A stretch of 64,000 nucleotides of DNA from Arenibacter palladensis. Its GTDB lineage: Bacteria; Bacteroidota; Bacteroidia; Flavobacteriales; Flavobacteriaceae. Numbering within the stretch: position 1 is the stretch's first letter; each line of letters begins with the position of its first letter. Below are positions 47,801 through 57,642 of the stretch, piece by piece. The DNA is taken from the NCBI RefSeq assembly GCF_900129275.1, contig NZ_FQUX01000001.1:558001-622000 (forward strand), read 5' to 3'. The position numbers and the translations under genes are program-made. Under the pieces are notes generated by a model. That model saw only the letters and a program-made list of their open reading frames with translations. It was not told the origin of the DNA and made no database searches.

Positions 47801-50800
47801 TACCTATACTTTTGTAGTATATGACACAGATACTGGATGTGAGTTTACACAGGAAGCCACTGTTCCTGTATTAACAAGTTCAACATTATCATCAACAGTA
47901 GACGCTACTACAAATGTTAGTTGCTTTGGCTCTGTGGATGGTTCTGTAGACTTTACATTTGATAGTTATACCGGAACCCGGGTAGATTACGAGATATACA
48001 CCTTTGTTACCAACAATACCACCGGTATAACCGGAAGCGCCACTGGACTTTCAGGAGCACCATATTCTGATTCCTTGGCCGGTTTGGTACCAGGTGAATA
48101 TTACATACTCTTTACGGAAATAGACGGAAGCAATCCTGGATGTGTCAACGCATCGGATCCTTTTGTTATAGAACAGTCGCCAGCCTTGTTGGAGATAACG
48201 GCTACTTCAACCAATGACAATTGTGTGCCCAATGCAGGTACCATAACCGCCAATGCACGTTATGGTAAGGCCCCTTATTTATTCCAGTTGGAATTGGCCT
48301 CCGCAACAGCTCCTACAGTAGGCACCTGGACGGGAACCAATACCTCTGGATTCTTCAATGCCAATGCCGAAGATTACATTGTTTATGTAAAGGACGCCAA
48401 CGATTGTATACGATCTGTTGCAGTTACTGTGGCAGAAGATCCAACACCGGCAATCAGTCTTACTGTACCGAATCAATGTGCTACAACCGAAGGTAATTTT
48501 ACCATCCAAGTTACTTTGGACACCCCTGGCATGCAACCCTATTTCCTAAGTTTGGACGGAGGTGCATTTCAGGCAGTGACCTTTACCGGTGGCCCAGCAA
48601 CTTATGATTTCACAGGACTAAGTTCAGGAAACCATACCGTAGAAATAAGGGATGCCAATGGTTGCGGTAATAACGAAAATATAGATATTTACACCCCAAC
48701 CTCCTTGTCGGCCGAAGTTGTGGTAACCCCATCGTGTAATGCAGTGTTACAAGACGATGGTGAGATTAAGGTAAAAGCATATGGTGGATCACTATTCAAT
48801 TACAGGTATGAGCTTAGGGATACCTCGGACAATATCATTAGACCAAAACAGATTCCGGATACTTTCTCTAACCTTACCCCAGGAACTTATAGAATTTATG
48901 TTTATGACAATTTAGCTACTGGTTGTGATGCATTTATAGACATCACCCTGGACGTACCAACGGCTGTAGTTGCTGCCATAGGAGAGAAAAAGGATATTAG
49001 TTGTAACGGTGCCAGTGATGGTTCTATAGTCGTAACACTAGATCCGGGCATGGATAATCCCCCTTATACCTATCAATTATTCGATAGTACCGGAACTATT
49101 CCAATAACCTTGTTACCACAATCCTCCAATGTCTTTACTGGATTATCTCAGGGCGATTATATTGTAACGATAAGATCGGCAAGGTTCTGTAAAACAGATA
49201 TTCCATTTACTATCAACGAGCCTAGTGCTTTAGTGGCCAGTGCAACTGCCACCGATTTTGCCTGTGCCGCTGATAATTCTGTAGCCCAAGCTGTAATAAC
49301 AGCGGATATTCCAACAACGGGAACTGCACCATATGTGTACAGTATAGATGGCACCAACTTCTTTACTACCAATACTTTTAACATCAACGATACTGGTGCA
49401 GTTCAAAATTTCACCGTAACTGTGCGTGATGCCAACGGTTGTACCGATACCGATACTATAACCATAAACCCATTGCCCACCATTACGGATGTTACCGTTG
49501 GTCAACAGACCGCCATTACCTGTAACAACGACGAGGTGGCCAGGGTGACCGTGACAGGAGGTTCGGGCGACTTTACCTTTGAGCTTTTGCCAACGGGAAG
49601 TGTCCCGACCCAGAGCTTGGTGAGCCAAACAGCCGACTTTACATTGACCGCCCCAGGGTCCTATACCTTTAGGGTGACCGACAACGTGACCGGATGTTAT
49701 TTCACCACAGCTCCATATAACGTGGCGCCTTACGACCTGATAGAAGTGGTGGCCACGGCCGTTACCCCGGTGACCTGTTTCGGAGATACCGACGGGGAAC
49801 TAGAGATCCAGGTAAACAACTATTTGGGCAATTACGATTATCAGGTGTTCAACAGTAGCGGTACCAACGTTACAGCAGTTATAAGTACGGATACCTCTTC
49901 CAACCCAAGGACCATTTCAGGATTGCCCGCAGGGAACTTCTATGTGGTAATTACCGCTACCGATACCCCCTTCTGCGATGATACCACGAACACCGTGACC
50001 ATTGTATCGCCAGCGGCGGACCTAGACCTGACAGTGACCAAAAATATCAATGCCAACTGTAACATCGGTGCACAGGTGACCGTCTCTGCCTCTGGCGGGA
50101 ACGGTGGGTATACCTATGCCTTTGTAGAGGACGGTGCGGCCGTGAACCCAGGTGATTATACCCCTAGTGCCAGTGATGTCCTTGATCCTTCCACCAACCT
50201 CAATTGGGACGTTTGGGTGAAGGATGCCATGGACTGTACCTATAAGATCGATGTGGTGATTGCCGCAGATCCTATGCCGACGGTTAGCCTTCCGGCCTAT
50301 GCCGACGACCAGTGTACCTCAAACGGGACATCCTATACCTTTACCGCAACAGGTACAGGTGTGGCCCCAATAAAATATAGCATAGGCAACGGATTCCAGA
50401 GCAGCGGCACATTTACCGTATCCGCTCCGGGAACCTATACCGTGACCGTACGTGACGCCAACGGGTGTACCGTTACCGATACCATTGCCATACTGCCCCC
50501 ATTGGGCGCAGCAGCAGTGGCAACAACCCAGCCATCATGTCCAGTGGACGATGGCGTGATCACCATCACCGCAAGCGGTGGGGCAGGTGCAGGAAACTAC
50601 GAGTACGACCTATTGAATAGTAGCGGAATAAGCGTGGTTGGTGCCCCACAGGCTTCCAACGTGTTCAACGGACTGGCCCCTGGAAACTATACCGCCATGG
50701 TATACGATACCTCGGGATCCAATTGTAACGCACAGGTGCCCGTTTCCCTGGAAACTCCAACCCCGGTAGTGTTTACATATACCAAAGAGGACGTATCCTG

Positions 50801-53800
50801 TAACGGGGGTGCCGACGGATCCATACAGGTCATCCTGGATGCTTCCAACGACAACCCGCCATATACCTTTACCATCAACGACGGGACCAATCCGCCCACC
50901 ACGCAGAACGGCAACCTGTTCACAGGCCTGGCCGCGGGTACCTACGACATTACCGTAACCTCCGACAGGGGCTGCTTTACTACCCAGAGCGTAACCATTG
51001 ATGAACCTACACCTGTAGACGTATCCGCAACTTCCACCAGTTTTGCCTGTAATGCCAACAACAAGGCTTCACAGGCTGTAATAACAGCAGTGGGAACAGG
51101 TGGAACGGCTCCGTATACCTATAGTATAAATGGTGTGAACTTCTTTAGTTCCAATACCTTTAATATTACTGATAACGGGTTTGATAGGACTATAACGGTT
51201 ACTGTCAAGGATGATAACGGCTGTACAGATGTTACCATAGTGAATATTCCTGCCTTGAACAAGTTTACTGCTACCTTGGCCCAGAATGCGGCCATATCCT
51301 GTGCAGGACCTGAGCAAGTAACAATAACTGTAAACGACAATGGCAATGCCGCCAATGTGTATACCTATCAGTTGTTACCTGTTGGCAATACCAATGCCAC
51401 ACTAACAGGAAATCCAACTTATAACAGTGCCACCTTTAATTTAACTGCTGTGGGAAGTTATACCTTTAGGGTTACCGACACCACAACCGGATGTTATGTG
51501 GATACTGCCACATATACCATTGCTCCTTATGATTTGATCAAGGTGAGTGCTACAGCTATAACGCCTGTAACCTGTTTTGGCGACAATAACGGTGCCTTAC
51601 AAATAAATGTAAGCGGCTATTCCGGTCCTTATAACTATACGGTATATACCAGTGCAGGAGTAGCCACTGCAATTACGGGATCGGCCAACACATCCACCAA
51701 CCCATTGACCATTACTGGACTAACGGGAGGAAATTATTATGTAAGGGTTACCGAGACCAATGCCCCATTATGTTCTGAGGCTTCCAATACAGTAAAAATA
51801 ATTTCTCCTGACAGAGCACTCACCGCCATTGTGGATCCAATAGCCAACGTTACCTGTTCCAATGATCAAGGTGAAATAATAGTCGACCCAAGTGGAGGTT
51901 ATGGTCCTTATGATATTGTACTTACCAATACCACAACTTCACAGGTATACAATGCCACCGATGTTAATGTAATGGTATTCAACAGACTTTCTGCTGGGAA
52001 TTACACTGTGCAGATTACAGATTCCAATGGCTGTATCCTAAACGATACGGAAACCTTGGTACAACCTTCTCCGATTACAGCTGACATTACTCCAATATCC
52101 ACAACATTGGATTGCTATGGAGATAGTGATGGTGCATTGACTGCCATTAACATGGCTGGAGGTGAGGGTATATACCAATACCAATTGAATGTTTATGATT
52201 CCTCAGGTAGCAACATTGTATATACCTCCGGCGGACAAGTTAGTCCAATATTCAACAACCTAAAGTCCGGTATCTATACAATTACCGTTTCCGATGGTTG
52301 GGGATGCGATGTGGAAACCGTACAGGCCACTATAATAGATCCTACGGAAGTTTATGCCTCTTTAATAAGGACAAGTCCATTAACTTGCTTAAACGACGCA
52401 GAATTGCTGTTAACAGCGTACGGTGGCACAGGTCCTTATGAATATAGTGTGGACGATATCAATTATTTTCCAATGAGTGGTGGTAACACACATACTTTCA
52501 CAGTATCTGCAGGAACTTATAGATACTATGTCAGGGATTCATTTGGATGTAATTCCACTTTGTCCAATCAAATCAAGGAAGATGCCATTGAACCATTAAC
52601 GGTCACTATAGATACCTCTGCAGCAGTAATTAATTGTAATGGTGATAATACCGCTATGTTGATTGCCAAGGCAGATGGAGGATTGGGTAACTACCGTTAT
52701 GAATTGTTCACGGATGCTGCATTGACCAACAGTATTGCCGGACCACAAACAAGCCGTCAGTTCAGCAACCTTACAGTTGGCAGTTATTGGGTTAGGGTAA
52801 CAAGTGATGATTGTGTAGTAGTATCCACAGAAAACAGGATAACAGAACCAACTCCATTGGTTGTTGACGATTCCTTTACGAACGTTAGCTGTAATGGCGC
52901 CAGTGATGGTAGTATAACCGTTTCCCTAAGCGGTGGTTCCGGAGGATATCAATATGCCATTTCACCCAATTTGGACAAATTTGATACGGTAAATACATTT
53001 ACAAATCTAGCTCCAGGCAACTATACTGTAATTGCACAGGATATAAATGGATGTTTTGAGCAATTGAGATATACCATAACAGAACCGGCCATTATAACTG
53101 CTGTACCTACAACCACACCGGAAATATGTATTGGTAGTGAGGATGGTACAATTTCCTTGAGCATTTCAGGAGGAACCGCACCATATAGTACTAGTATAAA
53201 TTCTACTGCAGATAGCGATTTTGTCCTTGACAGAACCATGTTTACCAATTTGGCTGCCGGAACTTATGCTGTATTTATAAAAGATTCACAAGGCTGTATG
53301 ATCAACATGGCCGTAACCATTGATCCCGGTGTAAACTTGAATGCCACAGCTACCCCTATCTATGAATGTACGGGTAACATCCCTAACAATTCAATAGACC
53401 TGGTACTGGAAGACCCAACGGTTGCCCCGGATGTAATGTATGCACTGGACTCCACAGATCCAAATGACATGGTCTTGGAACCTAATTTTGCCAATATTGC
53501 TCCAGGAGCCCACTACATTGCCATAGCCCATGCCAATGGTTGTGTATTGACCATAGATTTTGAAATAGAAAACTTTGAACCTTTGGTACTTACCTTGGCA
53601 CCAGGGAATATCAACGAAATCTCGGCTGTCGCCACAGGAGGACAACAAGAGTATACCTTCTATTTTAACGACAAGGACAATGGTACGGATAACACCCATT
53701 ACATTACAGAGACAAAGACCCATACCGTAAGGGTAGTAGATGAGAACGGATGTGAAGCCATTGCGGAAATCTTTATGGAGTTCATTGATATTGCAATCCC

Positions 53801-54056
53801 TAATTTCTTTACCCCTGACGGTGATGGACAAAATGATTTCTGGAAACCTAGAAATCAAGAAGGCTTCCCAAAGATACTAACCATAATATTTGACCGTTAT
53901 GGTAGGGAGGTTTACCGAATGGGTCTCAATGACCAAGGATGGGATGGGATGTATCACAATACCGAACTTCCAACAGGAGATTACTGGTATATCATAAAAC
54001 TAAAAGGAGAGGAAGATGATAGGGAGTTTGTTGGACATTTTACATTATATAGATAA
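38808..54056 (+). CDS. sprB: Giant SprB-like gliding adhesin with T9SS type B sorting domain
   Basis: A 5082-residue surface protein. The signal peptide is about residues 1-25. An N-terminal beta-rich region runs to about 380. A DUF11-type domain spans about 385-500 ([11 protein letters not shown], then [20 protein letters not shown]). Many SprB repeats of about 75-80 residues follow to about 4950, each near a GTAPYTYSI core, an F-LxxGxY turn and a DxxGC end. A type B sorting domain closes it ([20 protein letters not shown], then [18 protein letters not shown]). In flavobacteria SprB moves along the surface and drives gliding. The sprF-like gene follows 20 bases later. Three super-repeats and a GC-rich insert are listed separately. 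Confidence 0.93.
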   Translation: MGSKNTKKLLLTCFLLLGIFSAYSQVKNNFDVRYENELRGDITFIANNIVNRQTDGYWKGKGKNKEWVPGENPNDPYNDTGSSSEYNDDLDMQYIDIDGDASTFSSSSATLTVPNPDCAKVRYAGLYWSAVFSASNRTGFNQLKFKIPGGTYQDLTADEILFDGAGDADFGYYSPYACYKDVTSIVAGMADPNGEYFAANIRASSGSSISGGVSGGWKMVVVYEDPNLPGKYITTFDGYAGIKSGETVDIPVNGFTTLPAPFPVIAQLGVGTLEGDNRIGGDGLSIKANSNLTYTALGNTVNPTNNFFNSNITRSNAIVMDRNPNSINTLGWDVDFFNINNPLNGVIPNNETGAILRASSSQDKYDIFFTSFDVEIIEPVINLTKTVEDIAGNDITGQGVNLGQTLDYVLTFRNVGNDSADNYTIKDILPINVTLDETNFTLPTGVTYTYDEPTRTVLFSIPNSLVEKNDPSYAIRMRVKVAENCFDFVDACSDLIQNLAYSTYRGVLNSNQISDDPSVTDFDNCGFVIPGATNFLLDDLADCNFIRTVQLCGDQVLLDAGNGFDDYIWYKDENGNQELDAADTLITDGDSDNDPSTFVVSAIGTYIVDKIVADPCKGFKEILVVERFGATQTNPIVDFFNNSNNDADPTNDVQGEIVSCSVDGSLLPKIFLCGVNDTQLIQVNIADADSMVWEQLVEGSCTDSGDDCGNKNATCTWNQVSIGPSFTANSAGKFRLVVNYQNGCFSRFYFNVFQNNLDIQYNANDIICTTPGNITITNLGLGYGYQLYDVANGTIVVPYSANNGPSFDISTNGAYRVGITQLDNVTGEPIDGSCEFTTPDIGIRNRNFQLNITTTAATCSTLGSINIQAMNAEANYEYEIRIDDGSNGGNGTLLDNETAQPDNNFTFENLNAGNYIIRVRTDDGCFLEEKVTVISEADLDLTARISQHISCKEGNILMDSSGGKTPHTYAIWSYVDEGGNTVTSYPNVTSIPPGNFQTSQIFDILDPGDYTFVVVDRNNCYSFSNTVTINLVPAVEFTTSVTDESCFGAEDGSIVYNMTNTNGYKVEYTLTYEDPDTDDVINSSGTFTGLPQGNYTVTLTQSKGGASCDFVQDFTIGGPADGVSGDAALIQDYTCLQDGIIEAQNVTGGTAPYAYSIDGVNFVSGPGAETFSNLTSGSYSITIRDATLCTFVTNTIVIDPLDEPTDLTFTSTAPNCPTQTSNVTVTAVNGIDPLTIEIIAPSAIASNSITGKTATFNNLNPDTYTFRVTDSKGCSYDETYTITPVDPITAVGTLINNVSCIGNADGAIDFEINDFSTTYSYSVNGATAITGQSANTINLTSLVAGDYTIVVTDETTNCTDTNTITVSEPATALGITFSTTPLTCSADGSVTITATNGWGGYSYELEQPDNNILGPQGSNVFSGLSQTGTYTISVTDAGGCKVTDTFDLLAPANPTATLDATTDLCYVPGTGVSLTATAAGGIAPYTYSLNGAPAQNGNVFNNLAPGNYSVVVRDAYGCSVTTNSITIEPQLTVSNVITKELDCSASPEAIIDITINGGYAAYSYQINGGTSTAVVGNAITYTTAVDGSFTFLITDSEGCTAQTTVVVDPITNPVATNNITNPNCDSAANGSVEIVIDPNFGTAPFQVNFNGAGLSNQTTYSGLASGTYNYVIQDSKGCIFNGSAILTAPNAITADAVLTQAYTCLQTASIQVQNITGGTPGYTYSIDGINFVAGDTFTGLTDGDYTITVRDASGCTFVTLPINVPALDPPTDITFSSTAANCPSETSNVTLTAIGGSGAITYEIIAPAASIATNATGVFNNLDPDTYTFRVTDAKGCSYDENYTVNPVSKIDALGTLTQNVSCQGSADGAIQYNISGFSGNYSFTVTGPTAIAPQSGINTNPLTFSGLLAGDYTITVTDDTTNCTDTATVTVNEPADPLAFTFVLSPLTCATDGSVTITATNGWGGYTYQIEQPDTSILGPQGSNSFGSLSQNGTYIISVTDAGGCTVTDTFDIVAPASPTATLAATTDLCYVPGTGVSLTATAAGGIAPYTYSLNGAPAQNGNVFNNLAPGTYSVEVWDAYGCNVTTNIITIEPQLSVSSAVTKELDCTLSPDATIEITINGGYADYSYRVDIDAAGYGASTALGAGVTNFNYTATTAGTYVFEITDNEGCTVQTTEITIDPTSSPQASETVTDVSCNGGSDGVVEIVLDANFGTAPYQVNFDGGGLSNNTTYSGLAAGTYSYTVQDAKECTVTNLVTVGEPAAITFDTAIIQEYTCLQDASVEAQNVIGGTSPYTYSIDGINFGANSFSGLKDGNYTLTVKDANGCTATSPITIDPLTPPTDIAFSATAANCPAETSDITLTPTGGSGAITFEILAPAAAVASNATGIFTGLDPDTYTFRITDAKGCSYDENYTLNPVTKINVLGTLTQNVSCQGSTDGAIQYNITGFSGNYSFTVAGPTAIAPQSGINTNPLNFSGLLAGDYTITVTDDTTNCTDTATVTVNEPAAPLAFTFNLSPLTCAADGSVTITATDGWGGYVYQLTEPDTNVKGPQASNVFNELNKLGTYTISVTDAGGCTVTDTFDIVTPTNPTASIDMAASSLCYTSTGLATIVVGATGGLAPYYYSLNAGPTQTSNTFVDLTPATYDFHVTDSNGCTDTVQFTIEPELTANAVLSKDLDCSVSTNAEINLSINGGYPAYTYEVAFNGGAYVAYAGAFPYTTPNAGTYRFRITDSQGCITESNVVTVTPAETPVITSVNPTHVLCYGDNSGSLDIVVDTSVGVAPYTITIVETGSGTNYGSQTSGLPAGNYQITLTDDKGCFVTTTETITEPTAINGNITKTDYSCTSGVGNDLGTITVDASGGLATYTYEIFNSDYSYSGTYDTSTGTNDHTFTGLTFGDYTVRIIDSNGCEIQNTVTITTGPDILITTQGIAGCTPGSGEMLVTADASNGYLGVGNFYFAIYPAPAFNAADPLWSSEDALPAPPNSHNFIGLTPGVTYTFVVYDTDTGCEFTQEATVPVLTSSTLSSTVDATTNVSCFGSVDGSVDFTFDSYTGTRVDYEIYTFVTNNTTGITGSATGLSGAPYSDSLAGLVPGEYYILFTEIDGSNPGCVNASDPFVIEQSPALLEITATSTNDNCVPNAGTITANARYGKAPYLFQLELASATAPTVGTWTGTNTSGFFNANAEDYIVYVKDANDCIRSVAVTVAEDPTPAISLTVPNQCATTEGNFTIQVTLDTPGMQPYFLSLDGGAFQAVTFTGGPATYDFTGLSSGNHTVEIRDANGCGNNENIDIYTPTSLSAEVVVTPSCNAVLQDDGEIKVKAYGGSLFNYRYELRDTSDNIIRPKQIPDTFSNLTPGTYRIYVYDNLATGCDAFIDITLDVPTAVVAAIGEKKDISCNGASDGSIVVTLDPGMDNPPYTYQLFDSTGTIPITLLPQSSNVFTGLSQGDYIVTIRSARFCKTDIPFTINEPSALVASATATDFACAADNSVAQAVITADIPTTGTAPYVYSIDGTNFFTTNTFNINDTGAVQNFTVTVRDANGCTDTDTITINPLPTITDVTVGQQTAITCNNDEVARVTVTGGSGDFTFELLPTGSVPTQSLVSQTADFTLTAPGSYTFRVTDNVTGCYFTTAPYNVAPYDLIEVVATAVTPVTCFGDTDGELEIQVNNYLGNYDYQVFNSSGTNVTAVISTDTSSNPRTISGLPAGNFYVVITATDTPFCDDTTNTVTIVSPAADLDLTVTKNINANCNIGAQVTVSASGGNGGYTYAFVEDGAAVNPGDYTPSASDVLDPSTNLNWDVWVKDAMDCTYKIDVVIAADPMPTVSLPAYADDQCTSNGTSYTFTATGTGVAPIKYSIGNGFQSSGTFTVSAPGTYTVTVRDANGCTVTDTIAILPPLGAAAVATTQPSCPVDDGVITITASGGAGAGNYEYDLLNSSGISVVGAPQASNVFNGLAPGNYTAMVYDTSGSNCNAQVPVSLETPTPVVFTYTKEDVSCNGGADGSIQVILDASNDNPPYTFTINDGTNPPTTQNGNLFTGLAAGTYDITVTSDRGCFTTQSVTIDEPTPVDVSATSTSFACNANNKASQAVITAVGTGGTAPYTYSINGVNFFSSNTFNITDNGFDRTITVTVKDDNGCTDVTIVNIPALNKFTATLAQNAAISCAGPEQVTITVNDNGNAANVYTYQLLPVGNTNATLTGNPTYNSATFNLTAVGSYTFRVTDTTTGCYVDTATYTIAPYDLIKVSATAITPVTCFGDNNGALQINVSGYSGPYNYTVYTSAGVATAITGSANTSTNPLTITGLTGGNYYVRVTETNAPLCSEASNTVKIISPDRALTAIVDPIANVTCSNDQGEIIVDPSGGYGPYDIVLTNTTTSQVYNATDVNVMVFNRLSAGNYTVQITDSNGCILNDTETLVQPSPITADITPISTTLDCYGDSDGALTAINMAGGEGIYQYQLNVYDSSGSNIVYTSGGQVSPIFNNLKSGIYTITVSDGWGCDVETVQATIIDPTEVYASLIRTSPLTCLNDAELLLTAYGGTGPYEYSVDDINYFPMSGGNTHTFTVSAGTYRYYVRDSFGCNSTLSNQIKEDAIEPLTVTIDTSAAVINCNGDNTAMLIAKADGGLGNYRYELFTDAALTNSIAGPQTSRQFSNLTVGSYWVRVTSDDCVVVSTENRITEPTPLVVDDSFTNVSCNGASDGSITVSLSGGSGGYQYAISPNLDKFDTVNTFTNLAPGNYTVIAQDINGCFEQLRYTITEPAIITAVPTTTPEICIGSEDGTISLSISGGTAPYSTSINSTADSDFVLDRTMFTNLAAGTYAVFIKDSQGCMINMAVTIDPGVNLNATATPIYECTGNIPNNSIDLVLEDPTVAPDVMYALDSTDPNDMVLEPNFANIAPGAHYIAIAHANGCVLTIDFEIENFEPLVLTLAPGNINEISAVATGGQQEYTFYFNDKDNGTDNTHYITETKTHTVRVVDENGCEAIAEIFMEFIDIAIPNFFTPDGDGQNDFWKPRNQEGFPKILTIIFDRYGREVYRMGLNDQGWDGMYHNTELPTGDYWYIIKLKGEEDDREFVGHFTLYR
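42189..43893 (+). repeat. SprB super-repeat A (about 570 residues)
   Basis: First of three successive blocks of about seven SprB units each. It opens near [20 protein letters not shown] and has a [17 protein letters not shown] segment in the middle. The copy after it starts about 1,705 bases later with the same order of units. Confidence 0.8.
43894..45617 (+). repeat. SprB super-repeat B
   Basis: Second block, opening near [20 protein letters not shown]. It shares a 44-residue segment (DLCYVPGTG... to NNLAPG) with block A without a single amino-acid change. Its [12 protein letters not shown] and [20 protein letters not shown] parts are nearly the same as in block C at DNA level. Confidence 0.8.
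45618..47317 (+). repeat. SprB super-repeat C
   Basis: Third block, opening near [20 protein letters not shown], 1,700 bases long. The first half resembles block B very closely. The second half ([18 protein letters not shown] onward) has diverged more. Confidence 0.75.
49500..51000 (+). other. GC-rich segment inside the SprB-like gene
   Basis: Codon use changes sharply here to GTG, ACC, GGC and CTG. A 60-base sample (49561-49620) has 34 G+C, against 24 in a paralogous stretch (51361-51420). Reading frame and repeat style continue unbroken. It covers residues about 3565-4065. Confidence 0.75.
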
Positions 54057-54076
54057 AAAACTTAACCATAACCACA

Positions 54077-55027
54077 ATGCGCAGTAAACTATTAACTTTT
54101 GTGTTGCTTTTAAGTACCTTGATCACCAGTGGCCAAGAACTTAATTCACCCCAGCTTTCACAATATCTCGCCGACAACCCTTTTGTGCTTTCGCCAACAT
54201 ATGCGGGTATTGGCGACCATGTGAAAATTAGGTTGAACGGTCTTGCGCAATGGGTCGGAATTAAGGATGCCCCAAGAACACAATCCTTGGCAGCCGATAT
54301 GAGGTTAGGGGAAAAATCGGGAATAGGATTATTTCTTTACAACGATTCAAATGGATATACAAAACAGCAGGGTGCGCGTATATCCTTTGCCCACCATTTA
54401 ACGCTGAACCGCTATGAGGACGAATTTTTATCCTTTGGTATCTCCTATAATTTTAACCAATTTAGATTGGACGTAGAAGAATTTATAGATGCCGGTTTTG
54501 ATCCAGGAGTAACGGATGATAGATCCACATCCAACCATAACTTTGACGTAGGTCTTTTATACCGAAAGAATTCGTTTTATTTCAGTGTAAATGCCTCCAA
54601 CGTTATCAATAAGGACGTTTATATCTTCGATCCTATCTACGAACCAAACAAACTTAGAAACTTTTATGCCTATACTGGATACCGATATAAAAAATCCAGA
54701 AGCAGTAATATGGAAATAGAACCCTCACTTTTATATAAAATATTTGAAAGTGATGGTAGGTCCGAAGCGGATTTAAACCTAAAATTTAGATGGTATGATT
54801 TTGAAGATTACTATTATGCAGGTGTTACCTACCGTTTTTTAAATGACCAGATAGGACGGCCATTGTACATTGCTCCTTTGGCCGGACTCAAAAAAAGCAA
54901 TTTCTATTTCGGATATTCCTATCAGATCATTCTTAATGAAATATTAGGCTATAGTACAGGTACCCACGTGGTAACCATTGGGGTGGACCTTTTCCAGGGA
55001 ATTAGTAATTGTAGATGTACCTATTAA
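54077..55027 (+). CDS. sprF: SprF-like PorP family T9SS membrane protein
   Basis: A 316-residue outer-membrane protein. The signal peptide is residues 1-20 (LLTFVLLLSTLITSGQ). LADNPFVLSPTYAGIGDHVK is the PorP/SprF N-terminal signature, where the family usually has an NP-x-x-AG pattern. Beta strands ending in aromatic residues run to the C-terminus, finishing VDLFQGISNCRCTY. It starts 20 bases after the giant adhesin gene and is presumably co-transcribed. In F. johnsoniae SprF is needed to deliver SprB to the surface, and this pair has the same order. Confidence 0.92.
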   Translation: MRSKLLTFVLLLSTLITSGQELNSPQLSQYLADNPFVLSPTYAGIGDHVKIRLNGLAQWVGIKDAPRTQSLAADMRLGEKSGIGLFLYNDSNGYTKQQGARISFAHHLTLNRYEDEFLSFGISYNFNQFRLDVEEFIDAGFDPGVTDDRSTSNHNFDVGLLYRKNSFYFSVNASNVINKDVYIFDPIYEPNKLRNFYAYTGYRYKKSRSSNMEIEPSLLYKIFESDGRSEADLNLKFRWYDFEDYYYAGVTYRFLNDQIGRPLYIAPLAGLKKSNFYFGYSYQIILNEILGYSTGTHVVTIGVDLFQGISNCRCTY

Positions 55028-55117
55028 CACCATGCCTTGGGCAAATTGAACCCTAAAATATTTATAAAATCACTTCTTTTAAGTTTGGATTGATTTAATT
55101 TTGTACAAATTATTAAT

Positions 55118-55477
55118 GTGTTGGGGAAAGTAAGGGTAAGCAATATTAAAGTTTATGCCAATCATGGTTGTCTTAAGGAGGAGACTATTATTGGAAGCGA
55201 TTATCAAGTAAATGTTGAAGTGGATGCTGATTTAAAAAAGGCATCACAAACCGATGAACTTTTGGAAACGGTTGATTATGTACATATAAATCATATTGTA
55301 AAAGAAGAAATGTCCATTCCTTCCAAACTACTGGAACACGTGGCACAGCGCATTCTAAACAGAATATTTTCCGAAATACCCATAGCAAAAAAAGTGAAAG
55401 TTGCGGTCTCCAAAATCAACCCCCCAATTGGTGGGGATGTCCAAGAAGTGACCATAATACTTAAATCCAAAAGATAA
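55118..55477 (+). CDS. folB: Dihydroneopterin aldolase
   Basis: A 119-residue folate-pathway enzyme that cleaves dihydroneopterin to hydroxymethyl-dihydropterin and glycolaldehyde. VSNIKVYANHGCLKEE near the start and LLETVDYVHINHIVKEE (about residues 47-63) match the family, as does VSKINPPIGGDVQEVTI near the end, with the conserved lysine and PPIGG turn. The start is GTG at 55118 or the TTG right after it; no ATG lies in frame. It is followed by the tRNA-Cys gene. Confidence 0.9.
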   Translation: MLGKVRVSNIKVYANHGCLKEETIIGSDYQVNVEVDADLKKASQTDELLETVDYVHINHIVKEEMSIPSKLLEHVAQRILNRIFSEIPIAKKVKVAVSKINPPIGGDVQEVTIILKSKR

Positions 55478-55488
55478 AGCTTTTAATT

Positions 55489-55517
55489 TTTGAAACATAA
55501 AAAAAGTATTACCTTTG
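55489..55517 (+). promoter_or_regulatory. Promoter of tRNA-Cys
   Basis: TTTG (55489-55492) and an exact -7 element TACCTTTG (55510-55517) are 17 bases apart, close to the Bacteroidota consensus. The tRNA begins 11 bases after the -7 box. Confidence 0.8.
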
Positions 55518-55528
55518 CACTGCAAAAA

Positions 55529-55602
55529 GGCATTGTGGCCGAGTGGCTAGGCAGAGCTCTGCAAAAGCTTGTACAGCGGTTCGAATCCGCTCGATGCCTC
55601 CA
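55529..55602 (+). tRNA. tRNA-Cys (GCA anticodon)
   Basis: A 74-base cloverleaf with CCA encoded. The acceptor arm GGCATTG pairs with CGATGCC (one G-T pair). The anticodon loop CTGCAAA carries GCA between GAGCT and AGCTT. The T arm is GCGGTTCGAATCCGC and the discriminator is T, as expected for cysteine tRNA. Confidence 0.96.
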
Positions 55603-55634
55603 AAACCTTCATCTTAACAGATGAAGGTTTTTTT
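55602..55634 (+). terminator. Terminator of tRNA-Cys
   Basis: AAAACCTTCATCT pairs with AGATGAAGGTTTT around a TAAC loop, followed by more T. It begins at the last base of the tRNA. Confidence 0.9.
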
Positions 55635-55784
55635 GTTCCGTAAGCAAACTATAACAAAGAACATAATCAATTGTTCTCCATAATCAATAATTAGGATATT
55701 AATTAATCGATATTTTTTTGTATACGTTACTTATATTTTTATCCTGTTATCGGATTTTAAAATGTTGTCATTTAGAATCTCGCA

Positions 55785-55928
55785 TTATAAAAACCTTGAA
55801 GTAAAAGAGACTAAACAAAGTATCAATACTTTATTTTTATCAAACCATTTCCTTAAAACACGATAAAAGAGATAAACAATACCAAACAATAATAAGATCA
55901 TAAAAATTTGCCAGTACATAATTTTCAT
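55785..55928 (-). CDS. Possible small single-pass membrane protein (47 residues)
   Basis: An ORF starting MKIMYWQIFMILLLFGIVYL, followed by FYRVLRKWFDKNK: one membrane helix and then a basic patch, in line with the positive-inside rule for a small inner-membrane protein. It lies alone in a 490-base interval between the tRNA-Cys terminator and the LysE-like gene. No promoter of the usual form is visible. An ORF this short can occur by chance in AT-rich DNA, so it is only a candidate. Confidence 0.35.
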   Translation of the reverse strand: MKIMYWQIFMILLLFGIVYLFYRVLRKWFDKNKVLILCLVSFTSRFL

Positions 55929-56127
55929 AACTTTATTTTTAGGTTATGGAAGCAATGTACATTTGTTTGACAAAAAACAGTTTATCTTAATGTACCGTAT
56001 ATGTAAATTAATTACTATATTTTTTGATCGTTTATTTTATCTTTTACAAATGGGTAACGATGTTCTGTATCTTACTATGTTCTAAGCTCTAGAATCTCAA
56101 TACTTAATTCTAAATTCTATTATTTCA

Positions 56128-56790
56128 CTACTTTATAAGTTCTATTCCCTTTTCTATATTTAATTGATCTTTAGGGAGAAAACCTTTAATAATCAGAACA
56201 ATTCCACAAATAACCAGAACTATGCCAATCGCTTTTTTGACTAGAAGAATTCTTCTTTTGGTCAACTTTTTACGCAATTGTTTGGCCAATAATATTTTAA
56301 AGATATCTGTAATAAAATAGGCAAGAATCATAGCGGAGAAGAAAATTATGATTCTATTGGGATCATTATCCAGACTAGGTCCTACAACAATGATGATGCC
56401 CAACCAAAACACCAAAACACCAATATTTATAAAATTCAGCAAGAATCCCTTGATACACAAACTAAAATAATCCCCTTTGGTAATCCTTATTTTAGTTTCC
56501 TGTTTTACAGACTCTTTCTTAAAGACATTGGTGAGTCCATAAACCAATAAAATAGTTCCTCCAAAGACATAAAGGCCAGGATGGTTACTAAGGTTTTCCA
56601 ACAACTGGAAACTACTGAAATAGGCCAAGGAAATAAAAACAATATCGGCAACAATTACACCAACATCAAAACATAGGGCTGCCCTAAACCCTTTAATAGC
56701 ACTGGTTTCGAGAAGCACAAAAAAAACAGGCCCTATCATAAAGCTCAATAATAAGCCCAATGGAATAGCTGCCTGAATATCCTCGATCAT
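56128..56790 (-). CDS. LysE family translocator
   Basis: A 220-residue inner-membrane protein with six membrane segments. The N-terminal IPLGLLLSFMIGPVFFVLLE carries the family's conserved GP-containing first helix. A polar loop KKESVKQETKIRITKGDY separates the two halves, as in RhtB/LysE exporters. Such proteins export amino acids or similar small solutes; the substrate is not predictable. It lies 13 bases after the DUF2807 gene on the same strand, so both are co-transcribed. Confidence 0.88.
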   Translation of the reverse strand: MIEDIQAAIPLGLLLSFMIGPVFFVLLETSAIKGFRAALCFDVGVIVADIVFISLAYFSSFQLLENLSNHPGLYVFGGTILLVYGLTNVFKKESVKQETKIRITKGDYFSLCIKGFLLNFINIGVLVFWLGIIIVVGPSLDNDPNRIIIFFSAMILAYFITDIFKILLAKQLRKKLTKRRILLVKKAIGIVLVICGIVLIIKGFLPKDQLNIEKGIELIK

Positions 56791-56803
56791 AAATTTTAAT
56801 TAC

Positions 56804-57487
56804 TTACATTCTGGTAATTTTACCTCCGAAAACCGTTTTCTCTTCCATTTTGGCAGGATTTCCGTATACCATCACCTCTCCGCCTGCCTTTACCGCCGCC
56901 TTTACATAATCACTTGCAAACACCTCTGCCCTAGAACCGGCATTTACATTGATAGTACTAAATTTAGTTTTGAAATCCTTACCCTTATATACCCCGCCAG
57001 TATTTATCTGTACATCTTGAATATTTGAAGAACCTGAAGCAGAGATAATACCTCCAGTAACACTTTTTATTAGCATTTGATCTACTTGGGCATTAATGAT
57101 CAACTCTCCACCTTCCTGAGCCTTCAATTCCAAAATATCCTGTCTTATGGGATCTTTTGCCGAAATCCTGGCATCCTCATTAGTATCAATAACCACAAGT
57201 TTTTCCGTATAATGGACATCTACAAAGGTTCTATAACCACTAAACAGTTTAGTAACCTCCATTCTTATCTTAAGAACACCATCATTATTTACAATAGCAA
57301 CATTGCCGGTATTGGCACCAGTAATTACAGCCTTGTTAACATCTGATTTTATTAGGTTCACGGACAATCCATCAAAAGCCTTAACTTCCTTGAACGGTTG
57401 TAAATTCTGAGTTACCTTTTCATTTTGCGACCTTAGTGAGTTGGTAGCAACCAGTAACAAAAATATTACTATTAGTTTTTGATCCAT
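56804..57487 (-). CDS. DUF2807 (head GIN domain) exported protein
   Basis: A 227-residue protein. ATG at 57487 is preferred to the longer open frame to 57529, because it starts a clean signal peptide (MDQKLIVIFLLLVATNSLRS) and leaves the palindrome in the leader. The mature part begins FKEVKAFDGLSVNLIKSD, the usual start of the head GIN/DUF2807 domain, and forms a beta-helix-like series of short Asn/Gly-rich strands (VTGGIISASGSSNIQDV). Proteins of this kind are cell-surface or periplasmic and of unknown role. A LysE-like gene follows after 13 bases. Confidence 0.86.
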   Translation of the reverse strand: MDQKLIVIFLLLVATNSLRSQNEKVTQNLQPFKEVKAFDGLSVNLIKSDVNKAVITGANTGNVAIVNNDGVLKIRMEVTKLFSGYRTFVDVHYTEKLVVIDTNEDARISAKDPIRQDILELKAQEGGELIINAQVDQMLIKSVTGGIISASGSSNIQDVQINTGGVYKGKDFKTKFSTINVNAGSRAEVFASDYVKAAVKAGGEVMVYGNPAKMEEKTVFGGKITRM

Positions 57488-57505
57488 TATTTTAGAGCTA
57501 TAGTC

Positions 57506-57531
57506 TATTGGACAATAATCATTGTCCAATA
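57506..57531. promoter_or_regulatory. Perfect palindrome in the leader of the DUF2807 gene
   Basis: Arms TATTGGACAAT and ATTGTCCAATA (11 bp each) are separated by AATC. The element lies 18 bases before the ATG at 57487. It could be a repressor operator or an RNA hairpin in the leader. A second small inverted repeat, CGGAATACTTCCG, is at 57543-57555. Confidence 0.65.
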
Positions 57532-57642
57532 AACATATTTTCCGGAATACTTCCGTAACACATATTTATGTCATGGCAACTTTTTGTTTAATATTTGGAG
57601 TTACCTCGTTGTATTAAACAAATTCCGTTCCAAAACAAAAAT

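Noticed and set aside
42000-53000. Regular repeats as a CRISPR array
   Set aside because: The repeats are coding, continuous in one frame and of variable length, with no short identical repeats separated by unique spacers.
39686-53858. Many minus-strand ORFs of 60-155 codons opposite the SprB-like gene
   Set aside because: They are shadows of a low-stop repetitive reading frame; none shows a family motif, start context or spacing of a real gene.
54963-54971. CACGTG core inside the sprF-like gene as a third parS
   Set aside because: Flanks (TACC...GTAA) do not match the parS arms; the 6-mer alone is common.
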